Assembly (NCBI RefSeq): GCF_042677205.1 | Contig: NZ_JBHTIU010000003.1 | Coordinates: 1-64,000 of the forward strand | Source of the DNA: Paenibacillus_L residui | GTDB lineage: Bacteria; Bacillota; Bacilli; Paenibacillales; NBRC-103111 | DNA: 64,000 nucleotides | Direction of reading: 5' to 3' | In this document: positions 60,615 to 64,000 of the stretch, in pieces | How the letters are laid out: every line of letters starts with the position of its first letter | Position numbering within the stretch: position 1 is the stretch's first letter | Position numbers and translations under genes: made by a program | Notes under the pieces: generated by a model | What the model was told of the DNA's origin: nothing | Database searches by the model: none | What the model saw: only the letters and a program-made list of their open reading frames with translations

Positions 60615-61655
60615 ATGGATAATCAAGCAAAGATTAAGAAAGCGATAGCCAAAGTCATTTCGGGCCAGCATCTGGAGCGGGCCGAAGCCAGTGAGGTCAT
60701 GTCGGCTATTATGGATGGGGAAGCCACTTCCGCGCAGATCGGCAGCTTGATGACCGCCATGCGGATGAAAGGCGAAACGATCGATGAAATTACCGGATTT
60801 GCGGAATCCATGCGCAGCAAGGCCAACCGGGTACGTACGGAGCAATTCGATCTGCTCGATACTTGCGGAACGGGGGGAGACGGCGCCAATACGTTCAATA
60901 TTTCCACGGCATCGGCGATCGTCGCTGCCGCAGGCGGAATTCGGGTGGCGAAGCACGGCAACCGGGCTATGTCCAGTCGCAGCGGAAGCGCGGATGTGCT
61001 GGAGAAGCTCGGCGTAAACATACAGTTGAACAGCGTACAGGCCGCCGACTGCTTGAACCGGATCGGAATATGCTTCATGTTTGCGCAGGATTTTCATCCT
61101 TCTATGAAGCATGCAGCGGGGCCGAGACGAGAGCTCGGGGTCAGAACGGTGTTCAATCTTCTGGGACCGCTCACGAACCCGGCGGGGGCCGACCGTCAGC
61201 TGCTCGGTGTCTTCGACCGCTCCAAGACCGAGCTGCTCGCACATGTATTGAACGCACTGCAGCTTAAGCGCGGACTTGTCGTTGCGAGCTACGACGGATT
61301 GGATGAAATCAGCATTTCCGCTCCGACCCAGGTAACGGAGTTATTGGAAGGAGAGGTTCGGACTTATACGATTTCTCCGGAAGAGCTCGGGCTTCGGACC
61401 TATCCGCTGCAAGAAGTAGCCGGAGGAGATGCGGAGACGAATGCGCAGATTATCCATTCGATTCTGGATGGTCGTCAAGGAGCGTACCGGGACATTGTGC
61501 TGGCCAACGCGGGAGCGTGCTTCTATGTGGCCGGGCGTTGTTCCTCCCTGCGGGATGGTGTACAATTGGCAGCGGAGGTTATCGATTCGCGCCGGGCCAG
61601 CCGCAAGCTGGACGAATTAATTCATTGCACAGGAGAATTGAGCCATGTATCTTGA
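60615..61655 (+). CDS. trpD: anthranilate phosphoribosyltransferase
   Basis: TrpD (346 aa) adds phosphoribose to anthranilate. The PRPP site is DTCGTGGDGANTFNISTASA, and KHGNRAMSSRSGSADVLEKLG follows, typical of the family. The ATG at 60615 follows GGGGGGA; a TTG three bases earlier is less likely. The gene overlaps trpC by 11 nt. It is fully intact and of normal length. Confidence 0.96.
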   Translation: MDNQAKIKKAIAKVISGQHLERAEASEVMSAIMDGEATSAQIGSLMTAMRMKGETIDEITGFAESMRSKANRVRTEQFDLLDTCGTGGDGANTFNISTASAIVAAAGGIRVAKHGNRAMSSRSGSADVLEKLGVNIQLNSVQAADCLNRIGICFMFAQDFHPSMKHAAGPRRELGVRTVFNLLGPLTNPAGADRQLLGVFDRSKTELLAHVLNALQLKRGLVVASYDGLDEISISAPTQVTELLEGEVRTYTISPEELGLRTYPLQEVAGGDAETNAQIIHSILDGRQGAYRDIVLANAGACFYVAGRCSSLRDGVQLAAEVIDSRRASRKLDELIHCTGELSHVS

Positions 61656-62451
61656 TCGAATCGTTGAGACGAAACGAATGGAAGTCGCGGCGCTGAAGGA
61701 GCGATTCTCCCTTACCGAAGCGGAGAGACAAATAGCGGAACTGCCTGCTTGTTTAGGCTTTGGGGAGAAGCTTGCCAGAGGCCGTAACCGTCCCATGGGT
61801 TTGATTGCGGAAGTGAAGAAGGCATCCCCTTCCAAGGGACTGATCCGGGAGGATTTCCATCCTGTTAATATAGCTCGGACGTATGAAGAGGCCGGGGCGG
61901 ACTGCTTGTCCGTTCTGACGGATGTAGAGTATTTTCAAGGGAGCAACCGTTATTTGCAGGAGATTAGAGAGGCGGTCCGGCTTCCTATCCTGCGCAAGGA
62001 TTTCACGATCGATTACCGCCAAATTTACGAGGCCCGTCTGATCGGTGCGGATGCGGTCCTTCTGATAGCTGCCATTCTGACAGCGGAAGAGATGAAGGAG
62101 ATGCTGCAAATAAGCAGCGACCTGGGATTGGATGCGCTGGTGGAAGTGCATGACCGGGAAGAGCTGGAGCGGGTCTTGGAGCTGGATGCTTCCTTGATAG
62201 GAATCAATAATCGCAATTTGAAGACCTTCGTTACCGATCTGGCGGCGACCGAGTCGCTGATTCGCCATATTCCGCAGGAAGCGACAATCGTCAGCGAAAG
62301 CGGCATATCCCGCCCGGAGGAGATCCGTTATTTGCTGGCGTCCGGCGCTCATGCCGTTTTGGTGGGCGAGCATTTTATGAGGCAGCATAATATCGGATGG
62401 GCCGTGAAACAGTTGATGGGAGAGCCCGGCACCGAAGAGGTGGCGAGATGA
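61645..62451 (+). CDS. trpC: indole-3-glycerol phosphate synthase
   Basis: TrpC (268 aa) is a TIM-barrel enzyme that closes the indole ring. Motifs are LIAEVKKASPSKGLIREDF, PILRKDFTIDYRQIYEAR and ESGISRPEEI, with catalytic Lys and Glu. It overlaps trpD by 11 nt and trpF by 4 nt, so the trp genes are translationally coupled. Confidence 0.96.
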   Translation: MYLDRIVETKRMEVAALKERFSLTEAERQIAELPACLGFGEKLARGRNRPMGLIAEVKKASPSKGLIREDFHPVNIARTYEEAGADCLSVLTDVEYFQGSNRYLQEIREAVRLPILRKDFTIDYRQIYEARLIGADAVLLIAAILTAEEMKEMLQISSDLGLDALVEVHDREELERVLELDASLIGINNRNLKTFVTDLAATESLIRHIPQEATIVSESGISRPEEIRYLLASGAHAVLVGEHFMRQHNIGWAVKQLMGEPGTEEVAR

Positions 62452-63122
62452 TCCGCCCAGCGGTTAAAATTTGCGGATTGCAGACGGTCGAAGCGGTCCG
62501 CTCGATTCTTTCCTTGCCGATAGAGTATATCGGTTTTGTTTTTGCCCCGAGCAAGAGAAGAGTGACCGGCCGCCAGGCCGCAGAGATGACCGGGGAATTG
62601 GTGAGGGAGCGGGAACAGGGAAGGCCGGCTCCCGCATCCGTTGGAGTCTTCGTCAATCCTGAACCGGAAGAGCTTGAAGAGATACTGAAGATCGTTCCGT
62701 TGGATGTTATACAGCTCCATGGACGGGAATCCCCCGAATATTGCCATCAAGTGAAGGAGAGATTCGGGACAGGATTGTTCAAAGCCGTCTCGATCTCCAT
62801 GTCGCAGACCGCTTCTCCCGCAGATCTCGTATTGCCCTTCGCCGGCTCGGCGGATGCCATATTATTGGACACATATGATCCTGTACATGGCGGAGGCAGC
62901 GGGAAAACCTTCAACTGGAAGGTCATTCCCGATTATTTGGAGCTGACCCGGGCCGCAGGAATGAAATTGATCGTTGCAGGAGGCTTAACCCCCGATAATG
63001 TGAGCGGACTGATCTCTGCATACCAACCTGACGGAGTGGATGTTTCCAGCGGGGTGGAGACGGAAGGACAGAAGGATATAGCTAAAATCAAACAGTTTGT
63101 GGAAAGGGTGAAAAGCCGATGA
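62448..63122 (+). CDS. trpF: phosphoribosylanthranilate isomerase
   Basis: TrpF (224 aa) is a TIM barrel that performs the Amadori rearrangement before TrpC. It has VKICGLQTVEAV with the catalytic Cys, and LLDTYDPVHGGGSGKTFNW with the catalytic Asp. The ATG at 62448 forms ATGA with the trpC stop and has GAGGTGGCGA upstream. A longer frame starting at 62397 lies inside trpC and is not used. Confidence 0.95.
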   Translation: MIRPAVKICGLQTVEAVRSILSLPIEYIGFVFAPSKRRVTGRQAAEMTGELVREREQGRPAPASVGVFVNPEPEELEEILKIVPLDVIQLHGRESPEYCHQVKERFGTGLFKAVSISMSQTASPADLVLPFAGSADAILLDTYDPVHGGGSGKTFNWKVIPDYLELTRAAGMKLIVAGGLTPDNVSGLISAYQPDGVDVSSGVETEGQKDIAKIKQFVERVKSR

Positions 63123-64000
63123 CTCAGGTCCCGGATCAATATGGCCGGTATGGCAAATTCGGAGGACGCTATGTTCCCGAAACATTAATGAACGCACTGC
63201 TGGAGCTGGAAGAAGCTTTTACACATTACATGAAGGATCCCGAATTTTTAAGCGAGGTCCGATATTTGCTTAAACAGTACTCGGGCAGACCTACACCGCT
63301 GTACTTTGCGGAACGGTTAACCGGGCATCTGGGCGGAGCCAAAATCTATTTGAAGCGCGAGGATTTGAATCATACCGGCGCACATAAAATCAACAATACG
63401 ATCGGACAGGCCGTTCTGGCGAAGCGAATGGGGAAGAAGAAAATCATTGCCGAAACGGGAGCCGGTCAGCACGGGGTGGCTACGGCGACTATTGCCGCAC
63501 TTCTCGGGCTGGAATGCAAGGTGTTCATGGGCGAGGAAGATACCAAGCGCCAGCAGCTGAATGTTTTCCGGATGAAATTGCTCGGCACAGAGGTCGTTCC
63601 GGTCACTTCCGGTTCGAGAACGTTGAAGGATGCCTGCAACGAAACACTTCGTTATTGGGCGGCAAATGTAGAGGATACGTATTATGTGCTGGGCAGCGTC
63701 ACGGGCCCTCATCCGTATCCGAAGATGGTGCGCGATTTTCAGCGAATTATTGGCGATGAATCCAGGGAACAGATATTGGAAACGGAAGGAAGGCTTCCGG
63801 ATTTGGTCATCGCCTGTGTAGGCGGCGGAAGCAATGCGATGGGGATGTTCTATCCTTTCGTACAGGATTCGGAGGTTCGCTTGATGGGAGTCGAGGCGGC
63901 AGGGGCCGGGATCGATACCGATGAGCATGCGGCCACGATGACCAAAGGTACGCCGGGGGTCTTCCAGGGCTCGCTGAGCTTCGTTCTTCAGGATGAATAT
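63119..64000 (+). CDS. trpB: tryptophan synthase beta chain (partial, runs off the window)
   Basis: The first 294 codons of TrpB are present; the frame is open at the window end. TrpB joins indole and serine with PLP. The PLP lysine is in HTGAHKINN, and the phosphate loop GGGSNAMG is visible. QHGVATATIAALLG follows the active-site region. It overlaps the trpF stop by 4 nt. The trpA gene would be expected just beyond the window. Confidence 0.96.
   Translation, partial: MTQVPDQYGRYGKFGGRYVPETLMNALLELEEAFTHYMKDPEFLSEVRYLLKQYSGRPTPLYFAERLTGHLGGAKIYLKREDLNHTGAHKINNTIGQAVLAKRMGKKKIIAETGAGQHGVATATIAALLGLECKVFMGEEDTKRQQLNVFRMKLLGTEVVPVTSGSRTLKDACNETLRYWAANVEDTYYVLGSVTGPHPYPKMVRDFQRIIGDESREQILETEGRLPDLVIACVGGGSNAMGMFYPFVQDSEVRLMGVEAAGAGIDTDEHAATMTKGTPGVFQGSLSFVLQDEY

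Noticed and set aside
1..64000. CRISPR arrays, prophage genes, insertion sequence transposases, toxin-antitoxin pairs
   Set aside because: No regularly spaced repeats, integrases, transposases or paired small toxin genes were seen; the only mobile element supported is the group IIC intron.

Overview
The window reads as a chromosomal segment of an endospore-forming, low-to-mid GC Gram-positive bacterium, most likely a member of the Paenibacillaceae (Paenibacillus-like). Evidence: many sporulation genes (spmA/B, GerW-family ytfJ, spoIVA, spoVIF, ypeB, a YIEGIA protein), strong AGGAGG-type ribosome binding sites with frequent TTG/GTG starts, FMN, T-box and TRAP RNA regulation, and gene order that follows Bacillus subtilis in long blocks, combined with futalosine-type menaquinone genes that B. 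subtilis lacks.

Layout. 1-8.2 kb: ppiB, then an FMN riboswitch and the riboflavin operon ribD-ribE-ribBA-ribH, ending in a site-2-protease-like protein that has lost its catalytic motif, followed by scpA-scpB and a DUF2953/GerW pair. 8.4-12.1 kb: glycolate oxidase subunits glcD-glcF divergent from a FadR-type GntR regulator. 12.3-14.2 kb: a group IIC intron with its maturase, sitting directly behind a terminator hairpin. 14.4-24.1 kb: dacB-spmA-spmB, a compact amidase, rluB, then resA-resB-resC-resD-resE (cytochrome c maturation and its two-component system). 24.2-30.3 kb: serA behind a serine T-box, ppa, a rhodanese, a CPBP protease, a polysaccharide deacetylase lipoprotein and mecA. 30.7-38 kb: gudB-prsW, a 52-residue Cys protein where sleB is expected, ypeB, a PilZ protein, cmk, plsC and rpsA (S1). 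38.2-48.5 kb: yphA-like gene, YIEGIA gene and its small partner, der, plsY, gpsA, spoVIF, a small membrane protein, two [2Fe-2S] ferredoxins flanking a nucleotidyltransferase-like gene, a YphF-type lipoprotein, spoIVA and hup. 48.8-56.5 kb: tRNA-Pro, mtrB (TRAP), then a menaquinone block (hepS, menG, UbiA-type prenyltransferase, UbiX, mqnA, hepT), ndk and cheR. 56.5-64 kb: a structured leader with a small protein, aroB, aroH, and trpEDCFB (trpB cut by the window end).

The regulatory logic is unusually readable. TRAP (mtrB) lies in the same window as its probable target: a trp leader with eleven (G/U)AG triplets at about 5-nt spacing, a matching antiterminator and an intrinsic terminator ahead of trpE. 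The serA leader carries an AGC serine specifier, and its T-box acceptor-binding bases fit tRNA-Ser. Several sporulation genes have plausible sigma-E or sigma-K promoters.

The most interesting non-textbook points are the dead S2P-like gene in the riboflavin operon, the intron lodged behind a terminator, the loss of sleB next to ypeB, the structured leader and 54-residue protein where aroC (chorismate synthase) would be expected, and the ferredoxin/nucleotidyltransferase cluster.
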